Below the pieces are notes generated by a model that worked only from the letters and a program-made list of their open reading frames with translations, did no database searches and had not been told where the DNA came from. Positions 36,501 to 49,136 of a stretch of DNA of 64,000 nt are shown in pieces. How positions within the stretch are numbered: position 1 is the first letter of the stretch; every line of letters starts with the position of its first letter. Position numbers and translations under genes: made by a program. Source of the DNA: Beta vulgaris subsp. vulgaris (taxonomy: Eukaryota; Streptophyta; Magnoliopsida; Caryophyllales; Amaranthaceae); NCBI RefSeq assembly GCF_026745355.1, contig NC_079208.1:24034494-24098493 (forward strand), read 5' to 3'.

Positions 36501-36761
36501 GTTTAGAAGCATGAGTTGAAGTTTCTTCCCTAGATTCTCCGTGCCAAATCCAACGCGTATATCTTCTATCAAATGCCCATTTTTCCAAATGATTGAGTAT
36601 CTGGTCAACTCTCTGATGCATAACATTATGGCACATAAAGCAAGGACACCGTAACTTAGATTGACCTCCATATTTCCCGCAGCAAAAGTTATAAGTTCCC
36701 TAATTCCAACATTATACTCTTCTTCCCCTGGCTTGGACATCCATATCCAACTTCGATCCAT
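33579..36761 (-). pseudogene. TNP2-type CACTA transposase, frameshifted
   Basis: The minus-strand start is MDRSWIWMSKPGEEEYNVGI at 36761. TNP2 blocks follow in order: MCHNVMHQRVDQILNHLEKW; KASGGWTDASFSSLLELM and HACPNDCMLYRNGSE (36331-36035); STDGMNPFGSLSSTHSTWPV and ISGPKQPGNNIDVYLEPL (36018-35452); FRLPYW-type and RHSLDVMHIEKNV (about 35290-35190); YFPPSFFDVMVHLTIHLVRE (DUF4218); SGYVINGYTFYTWEQDQNST and DPADKRKSIVLT (DUF4216, to 33579). The frame changes near 36640, 36350, 36030, 35450-35190 and 34230-34060. All domains are recognisable, so loss of function is by small breaks. Confidence 0.88.
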
Positions 36762-38959
36762 TACTACAAACCAAGTTACAACTAGTACACTTCAAATGGA
36801 AGAGGGCAACCAATACAAGTTGTTGTACCTATAACATAAAAGTACATATTCAATTAACTTAATTTTCTTTAGGCTAAACGTGAGTGAGTTGATATTGATA
36901 GGATCTTTGTAGTCACAAATATTAGAGTAAATATATCTATGAAAAAAAGTTGGAAAAGAATTATACATGAAGTTACACTATACATGTGAGAACTTAAAAA
37001 CATATAATTTCGAGATATCATTGTTTGTTTTTTGAAAAAATACATGATACAAAGAAAGATCCTTCAAGACTAATATATCTCCAATCTCTACCAGTTTAGC
37101 AGATCAAACCCCGAGGGAAAGGATTAAGGAACCCCCAGGTTTAGATTCCATGACCTAAAGTTTATCTCTTTCCATATACAACTTGTAAGTTTCAGGCTGC
37201 ACTTTTGTTTTACTTTATTGTGCATCAACTTAGGAATAAAATGGTAGAGGTCAATATAGTTTAGAGCACACGAGTGAGCAGAGGAAAAGCATATAAGAAT
37301 GCATTCATGAAAACTGGCCATTGTCTCTCAACTAAGAAGATAACATGCTCCACAGGCTACAATGCCTATAGCCGGCATAACACCTTAACAACTTCGGCTA
37401 TGGCATTCCAAAGAATCATTCAGGTAACCAGTACCCACTAAAGAAATCAAAATTGGCAGACGACACACAAATGTACAGCCGAAGATAGACCATCGACATA
37501 CCAATTGAAAGAAACATTTGAAGAAAACAGTGGGAGAATACAGCCAATTACCAGATCGATAAATCTCTCGTAAAGTAGTCTCATACATTGGTTCAAATCC
37601 AAATAATCAACCAGGACTCCAGGATGCAAAATTATTTGATAGCATAGGGCTTGGAACTCTTTTTGGTGCATTTATACCCATAATTTTTCTAGTTATGAAC
37701 CAATTAATCCTGTCAAATCGCAGAAATCTCTCGGTGACCATCTTTGGCAGTAACCGAAACCCCATCAAGTGAGTAGTGCCATGTATAAGTTTATGGACAT
37801 CCCAGCCTCCCGAAAATATCAATACAAAAGACAGTGAGAAAGATAAGAGTCATTTTCAGTGGTTGATCAGTAGTTCCGTCCCTCATAAAACATGATCCTG
37901 TCCTATGCAAATGTTTCTTTCGACTGATATATGGTCCTGTGATCTGACGTTCTTCTCAGTCGAAGCGAACTGAGAAGCCAGTGTCAGTTTTTGTCACATT
38001 CACGCTACCATATTCATTAAAATCTGAGTCTGAACTTGTTTCATCTTGAATAATTATGCAAGAGTCATTGGAATAGCTGTAGACTGCAATTTGTGTTGTA
38101 TTCCATTCTGAATACAGAATTAGGTGCAGTTTTGCTCGTTCTTAACCAAAAAAAAACATGAACTCCACAAGCATACGACATTCTATATACAGATTTGGCA
38201 ATTCAGAAAATCAATATAGTAACTAAACAATTTAATTTTAAATTACCAATCCAAGAAACAAGAAAATGGATTCAATTAACAAAAATTTGAACAATAAAGC
38301 CACCAAAATCAATTTCTTTGAGTATTAGGAATAACAAAGGACTTGAAAATTAAGAATCACCCGTAAATTGCTGGCAACAAAGGTGATTGTAGTAGTCGAT
38401 TTCTCCCAAAATGGTTGCTATGTAGATTGAAATCGCGAATTCGTCATGGGCCGAATGAATTATATGCTGCAATGGAATTTGTCACTGGCCGAATGAATGT
38501 GTGAATTGCGAATTACCGTCGGAGATGAGAGCCGAAGGTAGAAAGGGGAACCGGGGTTAGCAATGGTGAGGGGAACTGGAGGTAGCAATGGTGAGGGAAC
38601 ACAACAACCGGCAACTGTTGACTGAACTTGAAAATGGAGGTGTTGAGCAAAAAAATCAAGGATACATATAGTGCTCCTAATTTTTAGATGTGGCAGTTTT
38701 TTTTTTTTTCAATTTAATTATTTCACAAATTTATTATTAATAATAACACAAAGATAACATTTTTTATTATTCTCATAAAAAAAAAAAAACATCATATAGC
38801 AAAGATAACACACATCAAGATAAGTGTTAAGTGAAATATTCTCAATAGAACCTAAGATAACAATTACACGCTTAAAATATTAAATTTAGATTTTACATAA
38901 AATCTGCTTAAATAAGAGTTAACTTAGGGGTGTTATGTTTGCCCTTTTTTGTATTAGTG
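36762..38959. other. Upstream region of TNP2 and right end of the CACTA
   Basis: Short frames at 37124-37822 show no family. A block at 38340-38640 (GGTAGCAATGGTGAGGGAA repeats, CCGAATGAAT repeats) is GC-richer and may be the transposase promoter and leader, or a captured 5' UTR. The last 250 bases carry AAGATAACA motifs repeated in both orientations, the likely subterminal repeats. Confidence 0.4.
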
Positions 38960-38962
38960 AAT

Positions 38963-39407
38963 ATATTGTAAAAGATCTAATATAAGTAATTTCTATATAT
39001 ATTCGAAATTTTTAAGTTGAACCACTAACTCTTATCAAATTAATAATTTTTGTAACAATTTTTTTTTCAATATATGAATTCATTTATTGTGAATCACCTT
39101 ACATAAATCTATTGAATATCCGAAATTTTGAGAAATAGACATAAATAGTATCCTTATTTCAACCACCAATTCTTACCTATACTATATGATTTAAATGAAC
39201 ATAATAAATTTAGTCAAACATACTCAACCATATATTAAATGTCATCAACCAACTTATTAGGTTTTCCTTTGTACGACCGATTTTTTTTTTGTCCTATAAA
39301 TATGCTTATGTCTTCATTTTCTCCACTCACTTACAACTATTTCTCTATATTTTCTAAAAGCATACTATAGATACAATTTCCTTTAAGCATCAAATTTTTC
39401 GTTCTCT
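38963..39407 (+). promoter_or_regulatory. Upstream region of the small ORF, with TATA box
   Basis: AT-rich DNA leads to TATAAATA at 39295-39302, 106-113 bases before the ATG at 39408. A pyrimidine-rich leader (CTTCATTTTCTCCACTCAC) follows. This is the standard spacing of a plant core promoter. Confidence 0.5.
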
Positions 39408-39677
39408 ATGGATAGTAGAATTGAAACACAATTGAAGAATTATGTGGATGCAACTAATCAGCTTATTGAAGCGTTTTCAAATTACGAGGAGAAGATTATT
39501 GAGATTACAACCGAGTTGGATATTTTAGATCGAAATGGACACGAAACTGTTGGTTACATAGCTCAAATCATGCATGCACGTAATCAATTTGAGCTTGCAC
39601 GTGAAGTTTCAACTGAAGTTCTTAGTGGAATTATCGAATTATCAAGGATTAGCGTGGTTATTTATAATATGTTTTAA
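39408..39677 (+). CDS. Small coiled-coil-like protein, 89 aa, unknown
   Basis: A complete single-exon frame starts MDSRIETQLKNYVDATNQLI and ends ISVVIYNMF. It is almost entirely predicted helix by eye, with heptad-like spacing of I, L and V (NQLIEAFSNYEEKIIEITTE, LDILDRNG) and a polar surface. A TATA box and leader of normal spacing precede it. It sits between an F-box gene and an RPA1-like gene if the inserted CACTA is ignored. I do not recognise the family. Confidence 0.45.
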   Translation: MDSRIETQLKNYVDATNQLIEAFSNYEEKIIEITTELDILDRNGHETVGYIAQIMHARNQFELAREVSTEVLSGIIELSRISVVIYNMF

Positions 39678-40507
39678 AATATTTTATAATCGATTTTGTA
39701 ATTGAATGTATTAGGCTTTTATCCTATTTTACTTATTGTTGAATAATTAGTATTTTCATATCGGCTATGTATGTTTAAATTTTATTAGTATTATCTGATT
39801 ATTAATTATGCTTTGCGAAACATAAATTTTCTACGAAATACTTTTACCAAGCAATTTCGTCGTTACAAAAAAACACGTATATGTTGATTAACAAAAAATC
39901 GTGCATTTGGAAATCATATTATATCATATAAAATAATCATTATCTAAAAATGTGAATTTATATATTGATTTGGCCATATCTCATATCATATAGTGTTTAA
40001 ATCTTTTCTATAAATGAACAAAAATCATTTCCAGTTTATGTAATAGTATTTTTGTAAACTTTATGTATATCAATTAAAGATATTCGTTAAGATTTACACC
40101 AAAATTGGTAGAGTATTTGTTTTTAGAAATATTAATATGTAATCACCCTTAATTAAATTCGAAATTCAATTTCCTACACCCAAAATATGTTCATCTATCA
40201 ATCAATAGTCAAGAAATAGTAATCAACCGAAATTTACTTCACTAAATTGAAGATTGATTTGCTACCAATTTATATTCTTACCATATTATGTTAATTTTAA
40301 CAACTCATATTTCCGTAATTTAATGACTTACTTACAAATTTATAGATAACTTGATTTAAGAAATATTGCCATATCTAATATTATTATTGATTGTTGTGTT
40401 GCATTATGTGGTGGCCTATATAAACACAACTTTCTCCAAAAAAATATTGTTTATAATTAGCACAATTAAGCAATCAATTTATTTCAACACTCTTTCATTT
40501 TTTTATT
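39678..40507. other. AT-rich spacer and RPA1-like promoter
   Basis: No gene is seen. TATATAAA at 40417-40424 lies about 91 bases before the ATG at 40508, within GGCCTATATAAACACAAC, a good plant core promoter. Confidence 0.5.
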
Positions 40508-43500
40508 ATGGCTTTTGAAAATCAAAATGAGAAGAAAATAGTTTCTATTAGTGAAATTGTTAAAGGGATGAAATTATGCACTATTAAGGTCCGAATTATT
40601 AGGGTTTGGGAGATACCTAATTTTAAGAATAAGCTTGAAAGAAAGCATTGAAATGGTTTTAATGGACGTTGAGGTAAGAGCAAATAAAACATAACATTAA
40701 TTTGTAAATATGTTGTTATTATTATGTTTTACTAATGTTTTAAACTTCTCTTTTCAGGGTAGTAAGATTTAAGCCAGCTGTCGCAGAGGACTAATTATGC
40801 AATTTACGCCAAGTATTAAAGAGGGTGAATTTAAGCAAATTTCGAATTTTTTGGTTCGGGATAATGGTGCTTTGGAAAAGCTTTTATGGATCAATAATTA
40901 AGGAATGTCAAGTTCTTGATATTCCAAAGTTTGGATTCACTTTTGCTAAATTTGATGATATTATATCAAAGCAGTTACCGGATATGTATTATATTGGTAA
41001 GATTTAGATTATTATTAATTTGATAATTTCACTGTTGATACATAAATGTAACTCATATCTTATATTATATATTAGATGTCATTGGACAACTCACTGGATA
41101 TAGTGGTATTACTGAGACGACTAAATCTAGAATGATGACTATTGAGTTGGTTGATACATAGTAAGTTATATTTTATCGACTAATCTTTATTTTGTTAATT
41201 ACAATTAAAATCCAATTTGTCATATACATATATTTATAATATTATAATTAACTTTGATGCATAATGACTTTAGTAATACAAGTTTGAATTGTGTGCTATG
41301 GACAACCCATGCTGACGAGATGACCCATTATCTCAACACCCAAGGAAATGATGGTGTTATAGTTGTCATTATTCAATTTGGAAAGATAGCTAATTTTCAC
41401 GGTTCGTATGAAAAGACTTTTTATTTTATATAGTATATATTAAAAGTATTAGTATAATATTATTTATATTATTCATAATATTAATGCTTCTCACTCGAAC
41501 ATTGCATTTTTTAGGAGAGATCCGAGTGTCCACTTCACGATATGCGTCGCGATTGTTCATTAATCAAGATATTCCTGAAATTATCACCTTCAAGTATAAG
41601 TTGTATTTCCTTTTACATTTATTTTGCGTACTATCAAATTAGTAATATAATATTTGTTATATGACTTGATTATTATAATTTAATTTCTTTTTTTTTTTTT
41701 GGAAATATGTAGCTTCCCAGAAAGTAGTCAACAAAGGAGTGGACAGTTGACCCAATCGTCTAATGACACGAACGGCTTTTTAAAGGAGGAATCGATCAAG
41801 GATGTATCCGATTTTCTTGAGATGAATAAGGTTAATGACTTTATTATTTTGTTAAACTAATTGTATAAGAATAACAATTAATTGATATATTTTTTACTAA
41901 ATGAAAATATTATTATTTGAATGTAAGGTTGGAGTATATGTTTGCTTGGCAACTATAGAAGATATTGATATTCAATACAGTTGGTACTATGATGCTTGAA
42001 AAAGATGTAATAGTGGATTGGCTAAGGAAGGGATGTAACTCGATGTAGGAAGGACAATCATGTTGTGAAATCTACCATCCCGAGGTATTATACAATTTAA
42101 CAATACGTTACATATTTTATGTTAGTTTTAAAGTAATGAATAATAAGCATATAACCTGTATTTTTTCGTTTCTTTTTGTTTCACATAATACTAATACTAG
42201 AATTTTTTGCACGCGATGTGTGCTTGAATTTTTTTTGAAACAGAAACTCGATTTTCTTCGACATAAGAGTCAAAATTTGAACATTAGACATATGAAGTAT
42301 AATTGTTTTTAGTTGCAAAATTTGATTGGTTTAGTTTATGTCACTTAAGTCTCTCGCCATTATTTTTGTCCTTTTTTTTTAACTTTTCAAAGTTAAATTC
42401 TATGAACAAAATAGAAATTTTATTGAATTTATTTATGAATTCTAATATTATAATTTTTTAGTTGATTTTTGAATTAAGTACAGTACTAACTTCTAAATTC
42501 TAAACACTATAAAAAAGTAAGTAATTTTTTTCCTTGGCTAACTTCTAAATTCTGATTTCACTACAAATACACCTCTATTTTTATCATGACCCACCATTAT
42601 TTGTGAATGGTTCTTGATAATATTGATTTGTAAGTAAATTTTTGTAAATGTTTTTGTATTGACGTTCTATGTTATTAGTTTTAGTTTGTATGTTAATTTT
42701 AAGTTTTAATAATGTTTTTCGATTATTTGCGTGATTTGTTTGATTTTTATAACGTGATTTTCTCAATTGTATGAGTGATTTGTAAAGTTTTTTCTTTTAA
42801 TTGATTTGTGAGTAAGTGTTGTAAAGTAATTTTCGGTAGTTTTCTTTGAATACCAATTTTGATTTTGACATTCCTCTTGTAATTTAGAAAGGGAAGGGAG
42901 GGCAAAATAGGCATTTCAAAAGAGGACACCATTACTCCCCCTTCCCTTATATAATAGAATAATAGGTTCAAAATCAAATTCATCGTATCGGATAAGAATG
43001 CATATACTTCTTTCTTAATGTTTGATAAAGAAGTATCTAAATTGGTTGGTAAGACAACCAAAGAAATACTTGACTTGCAAGATTAGGTTGTTACAATTTT
43101 TTTTAATTTTAACTTCACGGTTTTTATATTATTGAGAAGTAATTTTTTTTTATGCTAAGGTCTTATATATTTGGTTTTTTATTCTTTATAAGGATGCTAT
43201 TGAAACTACATTTCCAGAAGAATTCAAGTTTTTCCTTGGCAAAAGATATTTGTTCAAAGTGAAGGTTCCTGATAACAATGCAGTAGATGAGAATTCGACA
43301 TACACCGTTGTAAGCACAACTGATGATATTAGTGTTATCGACAGATGGATGGGACTGTATATAAAGATTGAGGTAATTACAACTTCATTTTTTACTTGGA
43401 ATAAATTCAATGTGTTATGTTTACATTTCAAATATATATTTAATTTAGAAATTCATATGTTTGTTTTCATAGCATGACTTATATATGAAGAAGATAAATG

Positions 43501-43875
43501 AAGCTGAAAGTGTCAAGGATGGTGGAGGTGATAAGGTATTCTTAAATGTTGTACGAAATATATTGTTTGACATTTGTTTTTTTATATTGTAAATAATTTA
43601 ATTTAAATCTCTTAATTATGTTATGTATATTGTTTTTTTATGATTGAGTTTTTATCAATTAGTTAAGTTTCCATTTTGTTAATGTTTTATTCGTACTAAC
43701 CTGTTTTTTTTTTTTACGTATAGGACATGTTAAATTCTAAAAATGAATCATCAACATCTCAAATTACTCCTCAAAAGCGACTTATTAAGTTGGAAAAGAA
43801 TGGAGATTTAGAGATTGATAAGTCTCCAATTGATATGCAGGAATTGAACTACCAAAAAGCTAAAGGGTACGTATA
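40508..43875 (+). pseudogene. RPA1 (RPA70)-like single-strand DNA-binding protein, broken
   Basis: About eleven exons follow the plant RPA1/DUF223 layout: GMKLCTIKVRIIRVWEIPNF (first OB fold, from 40508); IKECQVLDIPKFGFTFAKFD and DVIGQLTGYSG (second, 40880-41160); NTSLNCVLWTTHADEMTHYL; GEIRVSTSRYASRLFINQD; ATIEDIDIQYSWYYDA with a damaged zinc-ribbon (41940-42010); FKIKFIVSDKNAYTSFLMFD and VSKLVGKTTKEILDL (42966-43080); FPEEFKFFLGKRYLFKVKVP; and a polar tail. Breaks include TGA at the end of exon 1, a TAA in exon 2, and TGA replacing a zinc-ligand cysteine. Helitrons of plants often carry RPA1-like genes, and a Helitron helicase lies downstream. A non-autonomous Helitron sits in one intron. 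Confidence 0.8.
42197..42958 (-). mobile_element. Non-autonomous Helitron, 762 bp, in an RPA1-like intron
   Basis: In minus orientation it begins TCTATTATATAAGGGAAGG and ends with the hairpin GCACACATCGCGTGC, then AAAAAATT and CTAG (42200-42197). It is the same family as 129-486, with an extra internal 400 bases. The acceptor site of the next RPA1-like exon (AATAATAG at 42964) lies just outside, so the intron may still have been spliceable after insertion. Confidence 0.8.
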
Positions 43876-45127
43876 ATGGAGGAGTAGATGACACTTATGG
43901 GGGTGCTATATAAAAATGTTTTTAGTATATAAGGAATAAAGTGCCTCGTTTTGTTTGAGGACGTTTATTTTACAATCAAAATTACTTGGATCATGTAATT
44001 GCATGTTCTAATAATTTTATTTTATAATAGTTTGTTATATTTTTTCGTTATATATTTATTTTTAGAGTTTCGCATATTGATCTTATATTTTTATATATAT
44101 ATTTTTATTTCAAATACAAACATAGTAATACAAAGTAGGAAAATTAATCTCTTAAAGAAATAGTTTATTGTAATAAATATTATTTTACATTTTAAAAGTT
44201 ATATATATGCACGTAATAAATAATTCGAAATCGTAGGTGTCATGTATGAGAATTATATATAGTTTATATCTCACTACTCGTTATTTATAGAAACTATATA
44301 TAAGTGTATAAGTTAATCATGAATTTTATTTAATCATGGTATAATATATCGTGAAAATATATTACATATATTTTTATTTCCTTCTCAAGTATATTTTAGG
44401 TTAAATGCCAATAATAATTGCTTTTATAATACTCACTCCGTTTCCTAAAGATCTTCCCTCTTTCCGTTTAAGGGTGTTTCCAAAAGATCTTCCCTCTTTT
44501 GCTTTATTCCTTATTTGGCAAAACAAGTTTCCCTATTTATCCTCTCATGTCACTATCATATGATCCACCATTACATTATTAATTCAATTTTACTCCCTTT
44601 CTCTCTCCTACTTTAACCCTTTAATTTGTTTATTTATCTTAACCCCTTTCTCTCTCCTACTTTACTCACACCATGCCCCACACAACTTGATTTTCCTTGG
44701 TATCTGTAAGAACAGTAAGTGGGAAGATCTTTAGGAAACGGAGGGAGTATTCCGTAATTTGTGGTTAAAATATAATAAACCACAAATAACGAAATATTTA
44801 CACAATACAATTCCATTGATTTCGGCCAATAATATGAATCAGTTATTTGTGGGTAAAACATATATAAGTAAAGTTGGTTATACAATATAATATATTGTGA
44901 TTGTATAGATTAAGGAAATTATATATTACCAGAATCAAATCTTATGAAGATCGAATGATGTACATTAAATCGTATCACTTGATTTCGACTGAAGTTTTTT
45001 CTATAAATTCGGCACAAATAGCATGTATTGTTTAGGCATTAATTTTGTGTACTTATAAATTAGTTTTTTGTACACCTTAAATCGCTTGTAATTTTACAAA
45101 GAAAAACATTCAAATATAATTGTTATT
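43876..45127. other. Spacer with Stowaway; F-box promoter
   Basis: No gene apart from the listed MITE. CTATAAATTCGGC at about 45001 gives a TATA box about 126 bases before the next ATG. Confidence 0.45.
44432..44747. mobile_element. Stowaway MITE, 316 bp
   Basis: The inverted ends are CTCACTCCGTTTCCTAAAGA on the left and, reverse-complemented, CTCCCTCCGTTTCCTAAAGA on the right. TA flanks both sides (44430-44431, 44748-44749). The motif AAAGATCTTCCC recurs inside. Confidence 0.9.
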
Positions 45128-46062
45128 ATGGAGCTTAGAACTCGAAAAATATGTCTACTTGAACACCTTCCTAAAGAAATTATTATTGACATTATTTCAC
45201 GTGTTGGTGCTTTTTCTATTGCCGATTTGTTTAGGTGCAAAATAAGGTACGATACATGTTCAATTCAATATTCATGTGTTTTATAGTTTTTTGTATATTA
45301 CATTTATATTTAATTAATTATCTTTATATAGTTGTAAGGTACTCAATAATATATGTGAGGATGACGAAGTTCTACAAAACATATCAATAGAAAGCTTGCT
45401 ACACGTATCATGGGATTATGCTGAGAAGATGGATTGTTTGTTTAATCGATGTTTAGCGTGCAACAATCTTGAGGCTATTGTTCGAGTTGGAATGGTAATG
45501 TTTCTACAATAATTTCCTTATATTAGGTTATTAATTCGATTGGACCTTAAATATCAATTAATTATACGATTTAAATTTTTATGAGAAATTACATATATTA
45601 AATTTGGTGAAACTTAACATGTTAATTTAATGTTTTTTAGTAGGTACAATTTTTTACTCAATCGGAGATAGAAGATGGTATTGCATGTTTTGAGAAAGCA
45701 TCAAATGAAGGATATTTAGTGACAAGTTATTTATTAGGCCTCATACATCTATGTAGTAAAGATGCGATTTACAGGAAGCTTGGATTCGAAATTATTCCGA
45801 AGACACTAAGGAAGATGGATTTAAAAGGGATTGTAGAATGTCGAAAAAAAGTTCGTTCTAATTTCTCTGAGTATGGGTAGATAATATGCTTTTTATTGAA
45901 TCAGGATTTTTAGTATGCGAAAATAAGCAATCATGTAATGTTAATAGGAATAGTTGGCAAGGTGATAATTTCTACTATGAAGTTTCGGATGAACCAAGAA
46001 GAGTGTGTGATGCTTGCAATTGTAATGGAGAACTTATGTTCTTCCTAAAAGTTATGTGTTAA
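45128..46062 (+). pseudogene. F-box protein, At2g35280/At1g67623-like, one frameshift
   Basis: Exon 1 (45128-45246) encodes the F-box LLEHLPKEIIIDIISRVGAF, then DLFRCKIS. Exon 2 (45332-45494) has CKVLNNICEDDEVLQNISIE and RCLACNNLEAIVRVGM. Exon 3, from 45644, has VQFFTQSEIEDGIACFEKAS, then TSYLLGLIHLCSKD and KTLRKMDLKGIVECRKKVR. The frame stops at 45878-45880. A one-base shift there continues the homologous tail (NSWQGDNFYYEVSDEPRRVC, then DACNCNGELMFFLKVMC) to 46062. Exon borders match the first copy exactly, so the two genes are paralogues. A TATA box lies about 126 bases upstream. The product would be an SCF ligase substrate adaptor. Confidence 0.8.
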
Positions 46063-46708
46063 TTAAGTTTACTTTGATGTTCATATTCTTATATAGTTCG
46101 TTAATAAAGGATTTATTTTTTGTCTTAGGAAATTCTAATACTTGATTTTTTTTAAAGAGAGACGTTCTATTACTTATAAATTGACTATTTGTCTATATTA
46201 CTACTCTAATAAATGACGATTTTTATGCTATTTTAAGAGTAATCGAATTTTATTTATGTAAAAAAAAAAAATTACGGCATGTCTATATTATAATTATTAT
46301 ATATATCGTTAATTTTAAACTGATGTTATTTCCATTTTACAATAACAACTGTAATAGATAAGTTAGACAAGGTATTATGCAATATATAATGTAATATATG
46401 TCTTTCCATATTATGGATTCAATTTACGATTTTATACCTTTTTTTTTAAAGAAGTTTTATAAAATATATTTTATAAAGGCATAAATCACAATTTACCCTA
46501 ATTGTTGCTATATAATATGTGATAACTTAAATTAAGCCTAAAATCAGGTTGTCGAGATTTTCTATTCAAAAATAGATATATTGTCCAATCATATAAATAC
46601 TATCTATTGCTATCAACACCAAATGGTTGCTAATATTATGTTAAAAACATATGAATATACTTAAGAGTATTTTTTTGTCTAAAGAATTCGAATTACTTGG
46701 AAAAAGAG
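46063..46708. other. Spacer and helicase promoter
   Basis: AT-rich, no gene. TATAAATA at about 46592-46599 lies 110-117 bases before the ATG at 46709. Confidence 0.4.
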
Positions 46709-48970
46709 ATGGCTAAGGAAAATGAGAATCCAAATGTAGAAAAAATGAAATATACGAAAAGGGCAGGAGATTATTCAAATCAATGTGGAGAGCATATAGG
46801 TATGTTGTCCTCAAATCGTTTTATAAACTTTCTACATATTCAAATTTGGTATTCCACCTAATTTCGATTAAATATAATGAATAAAATTATTACATTCCAA
46901 CTAATATAAAATAAATTACAATAACTACTTATTACAATAAAAATATAAGCTTTAGGTGGAATATAAAATTTGAAGATTTAAAGTTTATTTTAAACGATTT
47001 AGATGGACATTTTCTAAATCAATAAAGCATTCTAATAAATGAGTATAATATATAAGAATGTAGATGCCCACCTCAAATATTGGCACAATATTTTAATGTC
47101 TGAATACCTTGGGAGTTTGTTGATTTGTAATCCTTGGTGCAGTTTGACATGTAAAATGTATAATATAAAGGTCTTATTAATAAAATTCAAAATATTGTAA
47201 AACCATAAGAAATTCATTAAATAATACATTGCACATATAATAAATATTATACACACGTTGATTATGTTATACTAATCTATATCAAATATTATATGGAATT
47301 ATATATATGCTACTATTAGTTTTAAATTTCAATTTCTTAACAGGTTCAAGTAAAAGACCATGCACCACTTTGTTGAGAAGGAGTCGAGATCAATTAAAAA
47401 GTCAAATACATCCTATGAGTGATATTTCAAATGGTAATATAGTTTAATTACTTTTCTAATAATACTTTGACATTATATAACTAATTAATTTTACAGTTGT
47501 TTCAAGATTTGGAAAACAAGTGGAAGAAAATCAAAATGTAGATATATCAATCATAAAAAACGAAGGAACCACTGAAAAGTGCAATTACAAATTAGCTAGA
47601 GCAAACAGGAAATACATATTACATCAAAAGCGTAAAAAAAAATGAAAGAATTGTATATGGTAAGTCTATTTTGTTTTTTCTTATTATACTTAGGAGTTGC
47701 ATATCTTTTAAACTACATTATAATACATTTATGTAGATGACAATAGTTTACATCTAACATGATTTGATTTTTTTTTTACGTAATGTCCAAACTCAACAAG
47801 AACAACATATTCATTCTCAAACATTCCTAAGTGGTATTTATTAAATAAGTGCTTTAGTCGACCTATCTAATGGTATTTCATTTCATACACATTTTAGGTC
47901 ATATTTTTTATTTTGTGGATAATGTAATAACAAAAATTTCCTTATTATATTTGTATAGAAATTTATGATATAGAAGATGTATTTCAGATATTACCAGTTG
48001 TACCAAAGGGAACGAGGCAAGATATCGTGTTTGCTACCGTTAATTCGTCTTACTTGTGGGATTCATGTAAGGTCCTAACACTTACTCACAATATGAGACT
48101 TCAATCAGGTTGTTCTAAATCTTCTGCTGATGAACTGCGAGAATTTTCGGAGTTAATGCTAAGCGTAGGAGACGGTAAGGCCGGAGGTCCTAATGATAGA
48201 GAAGCCGTAATTGAGGTTGCAAAAGATATTCTTATAGATCCAAGCCTCGATCTAATTTCAGCAATTGTTGATAGCACTTATCCAAACCTACATGAACATA
48301 TTTGAGAAGCTGAATATTTCCAAGAAAGAGCAATTTTGGCCCTTACGAATGAGATAATGGAGATAGTCAATAATCATGTTCTATCTACCATTCACGGAGA
48401 AGAGAAAGTGTATTTGAGTTCGGACGCTATAAGCAAAGAAGAGGGTAACTTCGGAGTATATGAAATGTACTCCACTGAATTCCTCAATACGATAAGATGC
48501 TCTGGTCTCCCGAATCATAGCATACAATTAAAGGTTGGTGCGCCAGTTATGCTGCTAAGGAATATTGATCAAACATCTGGGTTATGTAATGGCACGAGGT
48601 TAGTCATCAAACATTTAGGCAATCGATTGAAGCAACTGTTATTTCTGGAAGTAATGTCAGAGCAAAGGTTTTTATCCCAAGAATGACACTCACCCCGTCT
48701 GACTCAACTAAATTTCCTATCAGATTTCAGAGACGTCAGTTTCCTTTAATGGTTCGTTTTGCTATGACTATAAATAAAAGTCAATGACAACCATTGTCCC
48801 ATGTAGGTATGTATCTCCCTAGACCTATTTCCAGCCATGGTCAATTTTATGTTGCCATGTCCAGAATTATGAGCAAAAAAGGTCTCAAGATCCTCCCCTT
48901 TGATAAAGAACATGGTAAGCGTACAACTACAACAAATGTAGTTTACAAGGAAGTGTTTGCAAACATATAG
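46709..48970 (+). pseudogene. Helitron PIF1-type helicase (RepHel remnant)
   Basis: The 5' exons (46709-47645: MAKENENPNVEKMKYTKRAG, KRPCTTLLRRSRDQLKSQ, polar and basic) resemble the variable N-terminus of plant Helitron proteins. The next recognisable part is already the helicase: FQILPVVPKGTRQDI (47980), LTHNMRLQSG (motif IV region, 48080), IRCSGLPNHSIQLKVGAPVM and LLRNIDQTSGLCNGTRL (48500-48600), then after a shift near 48645 TLTPSDSTKFPIRFQRRQFP and YLPRPISSHGQFYVAMSR. The replication-initiator domain, Walker A and Walker B motifs are absent. Stops occur at 48303 and 48787. It is an internally deleted, decayed copy followed 160 bases later by a Helitron 3' terminus. Confidence 0.85.
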
Positions 48971-49105
48971 TTTGAGTTAAACACTTTTTTCTCATTTGTA
49001 CTTTCTGCTCATTACCACAATTACATGTAGAATTCGTGAAATTTTATAATTCGTTTCGTCTTTATTATGTGACTTAATTTAATATGTTATAAAGCGATAA
49101 ATACA

Positions 49106-49136
49106 CCCGTGCATTATGCACGGGTCCTAAAACTAG
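49106..49136 (+). other. Helitron 3' terminus
   Basis: The hairpin CCCGTGCATTATGCACGGG (49106-49124) has an 8-9-bp perfect stem. TCCTAAAA and the terminal CTAG (49133-49136) follow, then T. This is the canonical Helitron 3' end and belongs to the element encoding the helicase just upstream. The 5' end was not found. Confidence 0.88.
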
